Position numbers and translations under genes: made by a program. DNA of 64,000 bases from an uncultured Alphaproteobacteria bacterium. GTDB lineage: Bacteria > Pseudomonadota > Alphaproteobacteria > Micavibrionales > Micavibrionaceae. How positions within the stretch are numbered: the first letter of the stretch is position 1; the number at the start of each line of letters is the position of its first letter. The stretch spans positions 1 to 64,000 of the forward strand of contig CAMLJM010000006.1 in NCBI GenBank assembly GCA_946480475.1, given 5' to 3'. The notes beneath the pieces were generated by a model. The model was not told the origin of the DNA and ran no database searches. It was given only the letters and a program-made list of their open reading frames with translations. Of the stretch, positions 17,754-27,803 are shown piece after piece.

Positions 17754-19307
17754 TTATACCGGGATCGCTTTGGGCTTATAGACACGTAACCATGTAACGA
17801 TCATAAGACGCGTCAGCATCATGGCGCAGAAGAATGATGTCGCCACACCGATAGACATAGTGACGGCAAAACCCTTGATAGGACCCGTACCGAATGAGAA
17901 CAGGATCATCGCCGCAATTAATGACGTTAGGTTGGAGTCGGTAATCGTGGTCAGGGCACGCTTATAGGCCGTATCCAGCGCAGAACCAATCGAACGGCCC
18001 GAACGCAGTTCTTCTTTCATACGTTCATAAATCAGCACGTTGGCATCAACCGCCAGACCGATCGTCAGAACGATACCGGCAATACCAGGCAGTGTCAGCG
18101 TCGCCTGCAGAATGGACATGACCGCCAGAATCATCGCCATGTTAATCCATAACGTCAGTGAAGCAAAAACACCAAATAGGCCATAAACGCTGCACATCAT
18201 GATAGTAACGAACAGAACCGCCATGAGGCAGGCTGTCTTACCGGCTTCCACCGAGTCAGCACCGAGCGAAGGACCGACCGTACGTTCTTCCATAACATGC
18301 AGCGGTGCAGGCAAAGCACCCGCACGCAGAAGAATGGAAAGGTCGTTGGTTTCCTGCACAGTAAAGTTACCGGAAATAATCGCCGCACCACCGCAGATAG
18401 GTTCATTAATGTTCGGCGCACTCAGGACAACATTATCAAGAACGATGGCGAATGGCTTTTGCGTATTCGCACGTGTCACTTCACAGAACTTCTTGGCGCC
18501 AATCGCATTCAGACGGAAACTGACAACCGACATGCCGTCCTGGAATGCAGGCTGGGCAGTGACCAGCATATCACCGGTAATCAGCGCCTTACGCTGGATG
18601 GAGATCATTTGGCCCGGGTTATCTTGCATCGGCAAGGAACGCGTGCCAGATGATGATTCACCACCCAGATCAACCAGGTGAAAACTCAGCTTAGCCGTTT
18701 TGCCCAGCATGTCTTTAATATACTGGGGATCATCAACACCGGGGAGCTGAACGATAATGCGATCATCACCCTGGCGGGCAATGCTGGGTTCTTTTGTACC
18801 GCTTTCGTCAACCCGGCGACGCACGATTTCAATCGACTGGTCGATAGTCTGATCGCGTATTTGTTTCAGGCCAGCTTCACTTAGCTTGGCTTCCACAGTT
18901 TTGCGATCCTCGCTCACCACGATATCCATGGTGTTATCGATACCACGCAATACGCGGCGCACCTTATTGACGTCCTCACCATCTTTCAGGGTCAAACGCA
19001 TACCCCCCGGAATACTGACGATTTTGGTATAACCGATTTTTTCAGCACGCAGGTCAGGGCGCGCCTGATTAACCAGGTCTTCTGCACGAGCACGGATAAC
19101 GCTATCCACGTCAACCTGTAGCTGCAGATGCGAACCGCCTCGCAGATCAAGGCCAAGGTTCACTGTTTTATTCGGAAGCCATGAGGGCACGTTTTGCTGT
19201 AGCCATGCCTGGCCTTCTTTGCCCACAAGGTTGGGAACGCAATAAGCGATGCTGAGCGCAGATAATACGATGGTCAGGATCGCTTTCCAGCGCGACATAT
19301 AAATCAT
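17754..19307 (-). CDS. secD: protein translocase subunit SecD
   Basis: SecD is the larger partner of SecF in the translocase accessory complex. The 517-aa chain has an N-terminal membrane helix, the NLGLDLRGGSHL motif after it, a large periplasmic domain, and five C-terminal helices with the GLAVDANVLIYERMKEE signature. An internal ATG (19298, MSRWKAI) is an equally good start. It is transcribed with yajC upstream and secF downstream, the standard yajC-secD-secF order. Confidence 0.97.
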   Translation of the reverse strand: MIYMSRWKAILTIVLSALSIAYCVPNLVGKEGQAWLQQNVPSWLPNKTVNLGLDLRGGSHLQLQVDVDSVIRARAEDLVNQARPDLRAEKIGYTKIVSIPGGMRLTLKDGEDVNKVRRVLRGIDNTMDIVVSEDRKTVEAKLSEAGLKQIRDQTIDQSIEIVRRRVDESGTKEPSIARQGDDRIIVQLPGVDDPQYIKDMLGKTAKLSFHLVDLGGESSSGTRSLPMQDNPGQMISIQRKALITGDMLVTAQPAFQDGMSVVSFRLNAIGAKKFCEVTRANTQKPFAIVLDNVVLSAPNINEPICGGAAIISGNFTVQETNDLSILLRAGALPAPLHVMEERTVGPSLGADSVEAGKTACLMAVLFVTIMMCSVYGLFGVFASLTLWINMAMILAVMSILQATLTLPGIAGIVLTIGLAVDANVLIYERMKEELRSGRSIGSALDTAYKRALTTITDSNLTSLIAAMILFSFGTGPIKGFAVTMSIGVATSFFCAMMLTRLMIVTWLRVYKPKAIPV

Positions 19308-19336
19308 GGCAGAAACTTCCGCGAGAGTTTAGAAAA

Positions 19337-19699
19337 TCAAACAGTACCTTTGGCGTCCTTGGCCTTGTCGTCGATACGCATCTGAATAGTCGACAGCAAA
19401 GCTGTCACTTTCACACCATTACCCAGATCAACGATCACTTCGTCCTTGCCTTCGACAACATGATCAACCGTACCGATAAAACCCGCAGCAGTCAGAACCT
19501 TGTCGCCCTTACCCATTTTTTTGAGCATGGCTGTATGTTCTTTAAAACGACGCTGTTGCGGCATAATCAGCAGCACATAGAACAGAATGACCAGAACCAG
19601 AACCATCAGCAGGTTCAGCATCATCGCTTCACCTGTGGAGGGAGCGCCAACAGCAGCCGTAGCCGCATCCGAAGCCGCATAAGCAGCAGAAATCAGCAT
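19337..19699 (-). CDS. yajC: Sec translocon accessory protein YajC
   Basis: YajC is a small single-span membrane protein that associates with SecDF. The start is set at 19699 (MLISAAYA) because an AGGAA ribosome binding site precedes it and the 120-aa product has the family's usual length; the frame extends further upstream without support. The membrane helix (MLNLLMVLVLVILFYVLLI) is followed by the conserved PQQRRFKEH and then GDKVLTAAGFIGTV, typical of YajC. Confidence 0.95.
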   Translation of the reverse strand: MLISAAYAASDAATAAVGAPSTGEAMMLNLLMVLVLVILFYVLLIMPQQRRFKEHTAMLKKMGKGDKVLTAAGFIGTVDHVVEGKDEVIVDLGNGVKVTALLSTIQMRIDDKAKDAKGTV

Positions 19700-19826
19700 T
19701 TTTGCATTTCCTTGTATAGCAATATGGATATGGAAGAGGACTATAGCCGCGAGACCTGCAAAAACAAGTCCTTCCCAGCATTTCTGCACAGGCATCAGCC
19801 TATATAATTTTCATATTGCAGAAGAA

Positions 19827-20954
19827 TTAACTTCCCTGCCGCGCCAGATAACTTTCAGGATTCAGCGCCTCAGTTCCCCGACGGACTTCAAAATGAAGCT
19901 GTGGTCCATCAACAGAACCTGTCGCCCCTACTGTGCCGATAGCCTGTCCCCGATTAACGGTCATACCCTTGGTTGCCACAACGCTGTCCATATGACCATA
20001 GGCCGTCATCCATCGGTCAGCATGACGAATAAGAACAAGATTGCCATAGCCCGTCAGTTCATTACCCGCATAAACGACAACACCGTTCTCCGCTGCGCGC
20101 ACGGTTGTACCCTTAGCGGCCTTAATATTAACGCCGTCATTAGAACGTCCATCGGCCTTAGGACCATATGTAGAAATAATCGGTCCATCGACAGGCCATA
20201 TAAATTTACTGCCAGCGCGAGCCGGGACATCGGTTGAACCTGCATTCACGGCCTTCTGCGAAGGTGCTGGCATAGCGGCAGGATTGACAGATGCTGTCGG
20301 CATGGGTGGCGCGCCTAACGGCTCTGCCGTCACGGGCGCTGGCGAAGATAATACTTCACGCTCAACGGCTGCGGGAGCCGCCGCTGACATTTCAATCGGT
20401 TCTTCATAAACCGGCTCCGGCATAGGCTCGCCAGAAACGGCAACATTTGTACGTTGTGAGGCACGGCGCGCCGCCAGCATTTCAGAAGTATAAAGCGGCG
20501 GCGGTGCCTTGATAGAGGGTGGCAACCGTACCATTTGCCCTTCGGTCAATTTATAGGGGGCATGCAGATTATTCAGACGCGTCAACTGGCTCGGGCTGGT
20601 GTTAAATACGCGCGCGACAGATTCAACCGTATCGCCTTCCCTAACCTTATAGCTCTGGGGCGGCGTCAGCTTGATACGTGTGCCCTGAGTTAAAGCATAA
20701 GGTGCCTGCAGGCTGTTGGCATTGATAACATCCTGAAGCGCCAGATTATAACGTTGTGCAATATTATAAACCGTATCCCCCGGAAGCACCGTGTGCATAC
20801 CCACGCTCTGCGCGCCACCCACCTGGCCATAATGCACAAATGTTGCGGGTTGGTCACTGCTCCCCAGTGAAATTGTTTTGCACGCCGTTAAAGAGAGCAT
20901 AGCCATAAGCGCCACGCCCATAACGCGGCATCTGTCAGGCAAATGCCATCTCAT
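19827..20954 (-). CDS. LysM/M23-domain lipoprotein, NlpD/EnvC-like amidase activator
   Basis: This 375-aa envelope protein has a lipobox LTAC (C25), two LysM peptidoglycan-binding motifs at about 52-97 and 100-145, an alanine/proline linker, and a C-terminal M23 domain (about 248-375). The M23 fold keeps AYGHM and LHFEVR, but the first zinc-ligand motif HxGxD is replaced by NDGVN, losing both ligands. It is therefore probably an inactive peptidase that activates amidases during cell division, like NlpD. It overlaps the pcm gene by 20 bases, and M23 genes sit between pcm and yajC in other alphaproteobacteria too. Confidence 0.88.
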   Translation of the reverse strand: MRWHLPDRCRVMGVALMAMLSLTACKTISLGSSDQPATFVHYGQVGGAQSVGMHTVLPGDTVYNIAQRYNLALQDVINANSLQAPYALTQGTRIKLTPPQSYKVREGDTVESVARVFNTSPSQLTRLNNLHAPYKLTEGQMVRLPPSIKAPPPLYTSEMLAARRASQRTNVAVSGEPMPEPVYEEPIEMSAAAPAAVEREVLSSPAPVTAEPLGAPPMPTASVNPAAMPAPSQKAVNAGSTDVPARAGSKFIWPVDGPIISTYGPKADGRSNDGVNIKAAKGTTVRAAENGVVVYAGNELTGYGNLVLIRHADRWMTAYGHMDSVVATKGMTVNRGQAIGTVGATGSVDGPQLHFEVRRGTEALNPESYLARQGS

Positions 20955-21639
20955 CGCTTATCTCTATGACGTCGTTATCGGGGGCAATATCCGGCAGTAA
21001 CGGCACAAAACGTACCGGTGCCAGATCACGAATGGCATAAGTATCTTCTGATTCTTTCTTGTATAAACGCAAGACCTGGTCACCAATATCCCCCACAGGA
21101 ATAACCATCAGGCCGCCTACTTTTAATTGATCCAGCAATTCTTGCGGTGGCTTCTTACGTGCCGCTGCCGTAACAATAATACGATCAAACGGTGCCTGTG
21201 CAGGCCAGCCCTTCATGCCATCCCCTGCCAGCGTCGTGATGTTACTACGGTTCCGAATATTAAGCATTTTGAAAATCTGCTCGGCCTGCTTCAACAAGGG
21301 CACATGGCGCTCAATGGTGTAAACACGACGTGCGAGCCAGGCGAGAATGCAGGTCTGGTAGCCAGACCCTGTACCAATCTCCAGCACGATATGTCGGTTA
21401 TTAATTTCGAGGGCACGCGTCATTAAGGCCACAACCGAGGGCTGACTGATGGTCTGTCCCCGCCCAATCGGCAGCGCAATATCTTCATACGCACGATCCC
21501 GCATCGCAGGCGGCACGAATATTTCACGCGGCACACGTTCAATCGCATCCAGTACATCAACCTCGGTGATGCCCTGCTCACGCAATCTTAGGATAAGATG
21601 ACAGACCTTTCTGTCGTGGGAACTGATAGGGTCGTTCAT
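20935..21639 (-). CDS. pcm: protein-L-isoaspartate O-methyltransferase
   Basis: Pcm methylates isoaspartyl residues formed by protein ageing, starting their repair. The 234-aa protein has the SAM-binding motif VLEIGTGSGYQT and the family signature GRGQTISQPSVVALMT that precedes it. In many alphaproteobacteria surE lies directly upstream of pcm, after serS; here that position is taken by an EamA transporter on the other strand and no surE is present. The gene overlaps the downstream lipoprotein gene by 20 bases, implying translational coupling. Confidence 0.95.
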   Translation of the reverse strand: MNDPISSHDRKVCHLILRLREQGITEVDVLDAIERVPREIFVPPAMRDRAYEDIALPIGRGQTISQPSVVALMTRALEINNRHIVLEIGTGSGYQTCILAWLARRVYTIERHVPLLKQAEQIFKMLNIRNRSNITTLAGDGMKGWPAQAPFDRIIVTAAARKKPPQELLDQLKVGGLMVIPVGDIGDQVLRLYKKESEDTYAIRDLAPVRFVPLLPDIAPDNDVIEISDEMAFA

Positions 21640-21775
21640 GGCGCTTGAAGTTATGAATAATCAGGATGTGTCGAATGACTCTGTAAATTCTAAATCCAAA
21701 CGCCTCGGGAACCAAGAAAGAAATGATTTTGCATCTCTTCCCATGCTATGACACCCCATATCAAGGGAGACATAT

Positions 21776-22651
21776 TTGATACGGCATCAAAAAGGAACAT
21801 TTTCAGGCCTGACGGCAGTTCTTTTATGGGCTTCCGCCGCCTCATTTATCGCCGCCGCTAAAGGAGTACAACCATTTCTTTATTATGGCACCGAAATGAT
21901 TATCGGTTTCCTGATTTTCGTGGCCTATTGGTTAAAGCGGGGACATGACCCGCGCCCCGAATGGAAAAAAATCCCCTACTGGTATATGGGCATCGGTATT
22001 ATCGGCATCGGCTTTCAGGGTGCCTGCTGGGTTGCGGCCATACAATATGCGCCCCCGCTGGAGGCGTTACTGTTTATATACCAATGGCCGATGCTGGTTG
22101 TCATTTTTACTGCCATCAGTTTAAAGAACCCTCTGAAGCCACACCATTTCATCGCACTGGCAGGTGGCTTTCTGGGCGTGCTGACTGTCCTGATCGGACG
22201 CGGACTCGATCTCGGCAGTTTCACCCTGACATGGGGACACGTGTTTGGACTCGTTGCTGCCCTGACATGGAGCATTTTCTCCGCCATTTCCGCACGACAC
22301 CCCGCGATACCATCCAGTGCCTTGGGCTTGATCCTGCTGGTCGGCGGGATCATTAATCTTCTGGTATGGATGATTGGATTTGGTGCACCCATGCCGCCCA
22401 CACATGGATTTATCATCTGCCTGATCGCATCATTGGTCCTCATGCCAGGCTATATATTGTGGGATTACGGCATAAAATACGGCAATCAGCGCCTGATGGG
22501 CTTTGCCAGTTTCTCTATTCCTATCCTATCCGCGCTGCTTCTCGCGATTACTGGACAGGATCAATTCAGCTGGTACACTCTGCTCGGCCTAGTCATCGTT
22601 ATGACAGCCCTAGCTATCGCTAAGTTCTATCCGGGCATGCCTAAAGCATAG
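21776..22651 (+). CDS. EamA/DMT-family transporter
   Basis: This 291-aa membrane protein has about ten hydrophobic helices in two EamA halves, typical of the drug/metabolite transporter superfamily. The start codon is TTG at 21776, supported by AAGGGAGA about six bases upstream; no in-frame ATG allows a full first helix. The substrate is unknown; family members export amino acids or metabolites. It lies opposite the serS and pcm genes, between them, at the place where surE is found in related genomes. Confidence 0.85.
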   Translation: MIRHQKGTFSGLTAVLLWASAASFIAAAKGVQPFLYYGTEMIIGFLIFVAYWLKRGHDPRPEWKKIPYWYMGIGIIGIGFQGACWVAAIQYAPPLEALLFIYQWPMLVVIFTAISLKNPLKPHHFIALAGGFLGVLTVLIGRGLDLGSFTLTWGHVFGLVAALTWSIFSAISARHPAIPSSALGLILLVGGIINLLVWMIGFGAPMPPTHGFIICLIASLVLMPGYILWDYGIKYGNQRLMGFASFSIPILSALLLAITGQDQFSWYTLLGLVIVMTALAIAKFYPGMPKA

Positions 22652-22671
22652 GGCTTCTGTCATCAATAATG

Positions 22672-23982
22672 TTAAACAGCGGCCTTTTGCACCTTCGGTA
22701 AAGCTAACGGCATCAATTTTTCAATCTTGCCCATATATGGTTTCAGCACAGCCGGAACGAACACGCCGCCGTCAGTCGGGTCATAATAATTTTCCATGAC
22801 CGCAATCAACGCACGGCCAACAGCCAGCCCTGAACCATTCAGGGTATGGACGAATTGCGTATCTTTCTCGCCTTTTTTACGGAAGCGCGCTTTCATGCGG
22901 CGCGCCTGGAAGTCACCACAATTCGAACAACTGGAAATTTCGCGGTAGCGGTCCTGACCCGGCAGCCATACTTCGATGTCATAGGTCTTACGCGAACCGA
23001 AACCGATATCACCCGCGCACAGCGAAATCGTGCGGAACGGCAATTCCAGTTTTTTCAGGGTGTTCTCGGCACACTGCGTCATGCGCTCATGCTCGGCAAC
23101 ACTCTGGTCCGGTGTTGTGATGCTGACCATCTCTACCTTGTAGAACTGGTGCTGGCGGATCATGCCGCGCGTATCCTTACCCGCAGAACCCGCCTCTGAG
23201 CGGAAGCATGGCGTGTGTGCTGTATAGCGGCGCGGCAAGTCGTCATCACCCTCGATAATCATATCGGCAACAATGTTGGTCAGTGACACTTCGGCGGTGG
23301 GTATCAGCCAATGATCTGATGTTGTATGAAAAAGATCCTCCGCAAACTTTGGCAACTGTCCCGTGCCGTAAAGCGCATTGTCACGGACCAGCAGGGGCGG
23401 CGACACTTCGGTATAACCATGTTCCTGCGTATGCGTATCGAGCATGAACTGCGCCAGCGCACGCTCCATTCGTGCCAAACCTGAATGCATGATCGTGAAA
23501 CGGCTGCCTGACATCTTGGCAGCGGTTTCGAAATCCATCATGCCCAGCGCCTCGCCGATTTCAAAATGCTCAGGGGTCTGGCTGTTCAGTTTTTTCGGCT
23601 CACCGACTTTACGAACTTCCTTGTTATCGTTTTCGTCCTTGCCGTCCGGCGTATCGTCATCCAGCAAATTCGGCAAGCTGGCGAGGTGTTGGTTTAGCGC
23701 TTCCGCCAATGTTGCCTCACGCTGCTCCAGTTCGGCCATGCGATCCTTCATAGATGCCACCTCATTCATGATGGCTGTCGCATCGCCACCCTTGGCCTTG
23801 ATCGCACCGATTTCCTTGGACTTGGTGTTGCGGGCATTCTGCAGATCCTGCATTTCTGTTTGCACGGCACGGCGCTCGGAATCCAGTTTCAGTATCTCTG
23901 GCGTCTGGGAGGACAAGCCACGACGCGCCCAGTTTTTGTCATAAGCGGCGGGATCTTTGCGTATCGCGGCAATATCGTGCAT
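22672..23982 (-). CDS. serS: seryl-tRNA synthetase
   Basis: SerS charges tRNA-Ser. The 436-aa protein begins [11 protein letters not shown] and has the long N-terminal coiled-coil arm (about 25-105) that grips the tRNA. The class II core follows, with motif 2 ([20 protein letters not shown]) and motif 3 ([19 protein letters not shown]). Convergent with the EamA gene, 20 bases apart. It heads the serS-pcm-sec neighbourhood on the minus strand. Confidence 0.97.
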   Translation of the reverse strand: MHDIAAIRKDPAAYDKNWARRGLSSQTPEILKLDSERRAVQTEMQDLQNARNTKSKEIGAIKAKGGDATAIMNEVASMKDRMAELEQREATLAEALNQHLASLPNLLDDDTPDGKDENDNKEVRKVGEPKKLNSQTPEHFEIGEALGMMDFETAAKMSGSRFTIMHSGLARMERALAQFMLDTHTQEHGYTEVSPPLLVRDNALYGTGQLPKFAEDLFHTTSDHWLIPTAEVSLTNIVADMIIEGDDDLPRRYTAHTPCFRSEAGSAGKDTRGMIRQHQFYKVEMVSITTPDQSVAEHERMTQCAENTLKKLELPFRTISLCAGDIGFGSRKTYDIEVWLPGQDRYREISSCSNCGDFQARRMKARFRKKGEKDTQFVHTLNGSGLAVGRALIAVMENYYDPTDGGVFVPAVLKPYMGKIEKLMPLALPKVQKAAV

Positions 23983-24023
23983 TTTCAGTCCTCTAAAGAA
24001 ATAAACGTGTTAAACATATAACC

Positions 24024-24923
24024 ATGAACCGGGATCTACTCAAGAACTCCATAACAGGGGTCTATACCCTGAAAAATACGCCCCAGCCCTCGCCGCTGGT
24101 ATTTGACTCACCCCACAGCGGCCGCACCTACCCGGCAGATTTCAATTATACCTGCGATACCGACATGTTGCGCCGGGGGGAAGACAATCATGTTGACGAA
24201 CTTCTGGAAAATATTCCCAGTATGGGCATTCCCCTCCTCTGCAGCGAATTCCCCCGTACCTATATAGATACGAACCGCGCCCTGGATGACATCGAACCTG
24301 AAATCCTGGCTGAACAATGGCCCGGGGAATTAAACCCGACGGATCGCGCACAAGCCGGCATCGGCCTCATTCGTCGCTATATAAAGCCGGGCCTTTTTGT
24401 CTATGATCGCAAGCTCTATGTGAACGAGATTCAGCAGCGTATTGAAAATTATTACAAACCTTATCACGTCGCTCTCGAAATTTTATTGAATGAAGCACGT
24501 GCGCATTACGTTCAGGTCTGGCATATCAACTGGCACTCTATGCCTTCACTGGGAAGCGTAACACCCTTCCCCCGTACAGGAAGGCGCATGAATAATGGCC
24601 AACCTGATTTCGTACTCGGTGATCGTAACGGCACGACCTGCCTGCCGGAATTTACACGCGATGTGAGGGATTATCTCAAAGGTCTCGGGTATGGCGTCGC
24701 TGTCAACAGCCCTTACAAAGGCGTTGAACTGGTGCGTCGATACAGCAACCCCATCATGGGCCGCTACAGCCTGCAGATCGAAATTAACAAGGGCCTGTAT
24801 TGGGATGAGCGCAAAATCACAAAGAACAAGAACTTCAATGCGCTAAAATCTGATATTGAGAAACTGTCTCAGTGGCTGATTGATTACACAGCATCACAGA
24901 CGCAAGCCATTGCCGCTGATTAA
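24024..24923 (+). CDS. N-formylglutamate amidohydrolase family protein (copy 1)
   Basis: This 299-aa protein belongs to the N-formylglutamate amidohydrolase (HutG/FGase) family, which removes formate from N-formyl-L-glutamate at the end of one histidine degradation route. Family marks are FDSPHSGRTYP, the paired EFPRTYIDTNRALDDIEP, the WHINWHSMP metal-site region and LQIEINKGLY. No other hut gene is near, so the physiological substrate is uncertain. A second, divergent copy lies at 26296, and folC is between the two. The stop overlaps the folC stop by four bases. Confidence 0.85.
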   Translation: MNRDLLKNSITGVYTLKNTPQPSPLVFDSPHSGRTYPADFNYTCDTDMLRRGEDNHVDELLENIPSMGIPLLCSEFPRTYIDTNRALDDIEPEILAEQWPGELNPTDRAQAGIGLIRRYIKPGLFVYDRKLYVNEIQQRIENYYKPYHVALEILLNEARAHYVQVWHINWHSMPSLGSVTPFPRTGRRMNNGQPDFVLGDRNGTTCLPEFTRDVRDYLKGLGYGVAVNSPYKGVELVRRYSNPIMGRYSLQIEINKGLYWDERKITKNKNFNALKSDIEKLSQWLIDYTASQTQAIAAD

Positions 24924-26215
24924 AACAGCTCTTTATATGCGTATAAAGTTCCCGTCACCAAAATCCGTCCCGGCTTACCATTATCATTCACCACCGCACG
25001 CACAGCATCCTTCAACGAAGCATAAGCCGGAACATCGGTACGATGATTTTTCAGCACAGCAGACAATTCTTCCGCCGGATAGCTGGGACCTGTTTGATCA
25101 AACGGGCCATTCGGGAACGAGAATGTCGAAAGCGTTTCAAGGTGCGACAGAACCGGGCCAAGACATACAGCCGGGTCCTTGCTTTTCAGCATTCCGACCA
25201 CGGCATGCACCGGCCCCTCGGACGCCCATCCGCCGACATAACGCCCCAGAACTTCCCCGCCACTATCATTATGGCCGCCGTCATACCAAAGCTCCCACCC
25301 GGCAGGCAGGCCTTCCGCAAGGCTACCCCGCTTTATATGCTCCAGCCGACCCGGCCATTCAGCATGCCGAAGCCCCTGCACGATAGCCTCTTCATCAATT
25401 CTGAAAAAATACTGTGACTTCAGCGCAACAATCGCCGCACCAGCGTTCCAGCATTGATGCTCGCCTTCCAGGTTAGGCTGCGGGTAAATGAACGTCTGCC
25501 CGGCCAGTGTCAGACGCATCTGCGCTTCACGGCAAACCACACCCCAATTCCAGATTAAGGGCACACCCAATGCCGCAGCCTTTTCCGCAAAAACAGGCAT
25601 AACCTGTTCCTGCGCCCATGACATTTGCTGACCGATAACGCAGGGAACCCCCGGTTTCATGATCCCGGCCTTTTGCGCCGCAATCTCGGGCAATAAACGC
25701 CCCAGCCAGTCAACATGGTCGAAAGAAATGGTGGTAATGATCGTCATAAACGGATTACGAACAACATTCGTTGCATCATTCAATCCACCCAAACCTACCT
25801 CAAGCAACAACACATCGGCAGGCACGCGGGAATAAGCCAGGAAAGCTGCCGCCGTTGTAATTTCAAAGAATGTAATTTTTTCTCCGCCATTTACGGTGCG
25901 TACTTCATCAAGAATCTGAATCAGAAAATCATCACTGATCAACTCTCCTGCAAGGCGGATACGCTCATTAAAAGTGATCAGATGGGGCGAGGTATAAACA
26001 TGGCATTTATATCCCGCAGCCTCCATGACCGAACGCAGATAGGCGATGGTCGATCCCTTGCCATTTGTTCCCGCCACATGAATGACAGGTGGCGTTTTGT
26101 CCTGCGGGTTACCCAGCTTGCCCAAAAGCCGGTACAGCCGGTCCAACGAGAGATCGACTTTTTCAGGATAAAGCTCCTGCAGGCCTAACAATATCCGGTG
26201 CAGCGCGTCCGACAT
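24920..26215 (-). CDS. folC: bifunctional dihydrofolate synthase/folylpolyglutamate synthase
   Basis: FolC adds glutamate to dihydropteroate and extends the glutamate tail on folates. The start is set at 26215 (MSDALHRILLGL) because the family normally begins close to the HVAGTNGKGST P-loop (47-56) and residues further upstream in the frame are not family-like. The substrate-binding region LLEVGLGGLNDATN and the later YDGGHND are clear. The product has 431 aa. It is bracketed by two N-formylglutamate amidohydrolase-family genes, one converging and one diverging. Confidence 0.95.
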   Translation of the reverse strand: MSDALHRILLGLQELYPEKVDLSLDRLYRLLGKLGNPQDKTPPVIHVAGTNGKGSTIAYLRSVMEAAGYKCHVYTSPHLITFNERIRLAGELISDDFLIQILDEVRTVNGGEKITFFEITTAAAFLAYSRVPADVLLLEVGLGGLNDATNVVRNPFMTIITTISFDHVDWLGRLLPEIAAQKAGIMKPGVPCVIGQQMSWAQEQVMPVFAEKAAALGVPLIWNWGVVCREAQMRLTLAGQTFIYPQPNLEGEHQCWNAGAAIVALKSQYFFRIDEEAIVQGLRHAEWPGRLEHIKRGSLAEGLPAGWELWYDGGHNDSGGEVLGRYVGGWASEGPVHAVVGMLKSKDPAVCLGPVLSHLETLSTFSFPNGPFDQTGPSYPAEELSAVLKNHRTDVPAYASLKDAVRAVVNDNGKPGRILVTGTLYAYKELF

Positions 26216-26295
26216 AAAAACACTTTCCCCCAACTCACCTTTTACAATTCCCACGATAACTTGCAATCGATTATCGATCCCGATATGGATGACCC

Positions 26296-27135
26296 ATGAC
26301 CGAACAAAAGCCTGTGATCATCCATAAACCGGATACGAAAACGACATCACCTATCGTTTTCGATAATCCGCATAGCGGGTATAATGAATCCTGGCTCTGG
26401 GACGCCTTTATTGACCGCCTGCTATCCAATGTTCCTACTACGGGTATCCCCGTTCTGGAAACACAGATACCGCGCACTACAATCGATGTTAACCGCGCCA
26501 TCACTGAAATCGATCCCAGCATTTTCAAAGAATACTGGCCTTACCCTCACAAATTGACAGCTAATGTACGCAAGGGGATGGGATTAATTCCATTCTTGCT
26601 AAAGCGTCAGGATGGAACATTAACACAAGCATTCAATGAAGGGGCAGAACTCACTGTTTCAGAAGTAAAAAGAAGAATTGATGATTACTACATTCCTTAC
26701 TACACCGCCCTGACAACATTAATGAACAATGCCTATCAACATCATGATCTGGCAATACATTTTAATTTTCATTCTGTCCCCCGACAGGACCCGCCTATAC
26801 ACAAGGACATCATCATAGGTGACCTGTATGGCAAATCTGCCGCCAAACCTCTCGTCGCATTTGTAAAAGAATTCATGAAACGTGAGGGCCTGACAGTCGG
26901 CATGAACAGCCCCTATCCCGGTGGTGAATTAATCCGCACAACAGCCCGCCCAGAAGAGGGTCGCCATAGTTTACAGATTGAGATTGCCCGCGATCTGTAT
27001 ATGGATCAGTCTTCCCTTACTTATGACCACTTAAAAGGTGATCGCGTCCGTGATACGCTGACCCGGTTCGCTACGGAATTGCAGATTTTCGTAAAAAGTC
27101 AGGCTGAAGCCTTTAAAGCGCCTATACCGGGCTGA
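26296..27135 (+). CDS. N-formylglutamate amidohydrolase family protein (copy 2)
   Basis: This 279-aa paralogue of the gene at 24024 has [28 protein letters not shown], the HFNFHSVP metal-site region and [10 protein letters not shown] in the same order. The two are clearly related but far from identical, so duplication is old. The usual DSPHSG has become DNPHSG. Its 3' end overlaps lipB on the other strand by 37 bases. The function is inferred from the family only. Confidence 0.82.
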   Translation: MTEQKPVIIHKPDTKTTSPIVFDNPHSGYNESWLWDAFIDRLLSNVPTTGIPVLETQIPRTTIDVNRAITEIDPSIFKEYWPYPHKLTANVRKGMGLIPFLLKRQDGTLTQAFNEGAELTVSEVKRRIDDYYIPYYTALTTLMNNAYQHHDLAIHFNFHSVPRQDPPIHKDIIIGDLYGKSAAKPLVAFVKEFMKREGLTVGMNSPYPGGELIRTTARPEEGRHSLQIEIARDLYMDQSSLTYDHLKGDRVRDTLTRFATELQIFVKSQAEAFKAPIPG

Positions 27136-27758
27136 TCCGCCTCAAATACCTCATCCCAGTGTTTCATCAACGCCGTATCCAGGTCATTCATTGAGATTTT
27201 GACTCCCAGATCATGACATGATGTCACGCCAAACTCCCGGATGCCGCACGGTACGATGCCCTGAAAATGCGATAGGTCAGGATCAACATTGATCGAAATG
27301 CCGTGATACGTGACCCAGTGACGGATGCGGACACCCAGTGCTGCAATCTTGGATTCAGTACCGTTATGCGCCACCCATATCCCGACGCGACCATCACGAC
27401 GTTCACCCTTGATGCCAAATTCACGCAGGGCACGGATGATCCATTCTTCCAGTTGCCAGACGTAGCGCTTGATATCAGGAACACGCTGACGCCGCTTAAG
27501 ATCAAGCATGACATAGCCGACACGCTGTCCCGGTCCATGATAGGTGTACTCGCCGCCACGTCCCGTATCAAGAACAGGAAACCGGGGATTGAGAAGATCG
27601 ACAGCCTTGGCACTTGTGCCTGCCGTATATAGCGGTGGATGCTCCAATAACCAGAGCATCTCCGGCGCGGCGCTTGCACGAATATCCGCAACGCGCTGCT
27701 CCATAACAGAAAGCGCATCCGGGTATTCAACAAGATCGTCTGAGGCCTTGATTTCCAT
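27099..27758 (-). CDS. lipB: octanoyl-[ACP]:protein N-octanoyltransferase LipB
   Basis: LipB moves octanoate from acyl carrier protein to the lipoyl domains of dehydrogenase complexes, the first step in lipoate assembly. The 219-aa protein has [20 protein letters not shown], the catalytic lysine K137 in SKIAALGV, and the catalytic cysteine C171 in [11 protein letters not shown]. lipA is not in the window. The end overlaps the convergent amidohydrolase gene by 37 bases, the longest such overlap here. Confidence 0.95.
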   Translation of the reverse strand: MEIKASDDLVEYPDALSVMEQRVADIRASAAPEMLWLLEHPPLYTAGTSAKAVDLLNPRFPVLDTGRGGEYTYHGPGQRVGYVMLDLKRRQRVPDIKRYVWQLEEWIIRALREFGIKGERRDGRVGIWVAHNGTESKIAALGVRIRHWVTYHGISINVDPDLSHFQGIVPCGIREFGVTSCHDLGVKISMNDLDTALMKHWDEVFEADQPGIGALKASA

Positions 27759-27803
27759 GACTATAAACTACTGCCACTACAGTATCTTGTCACTTATTAT
27801 TAA

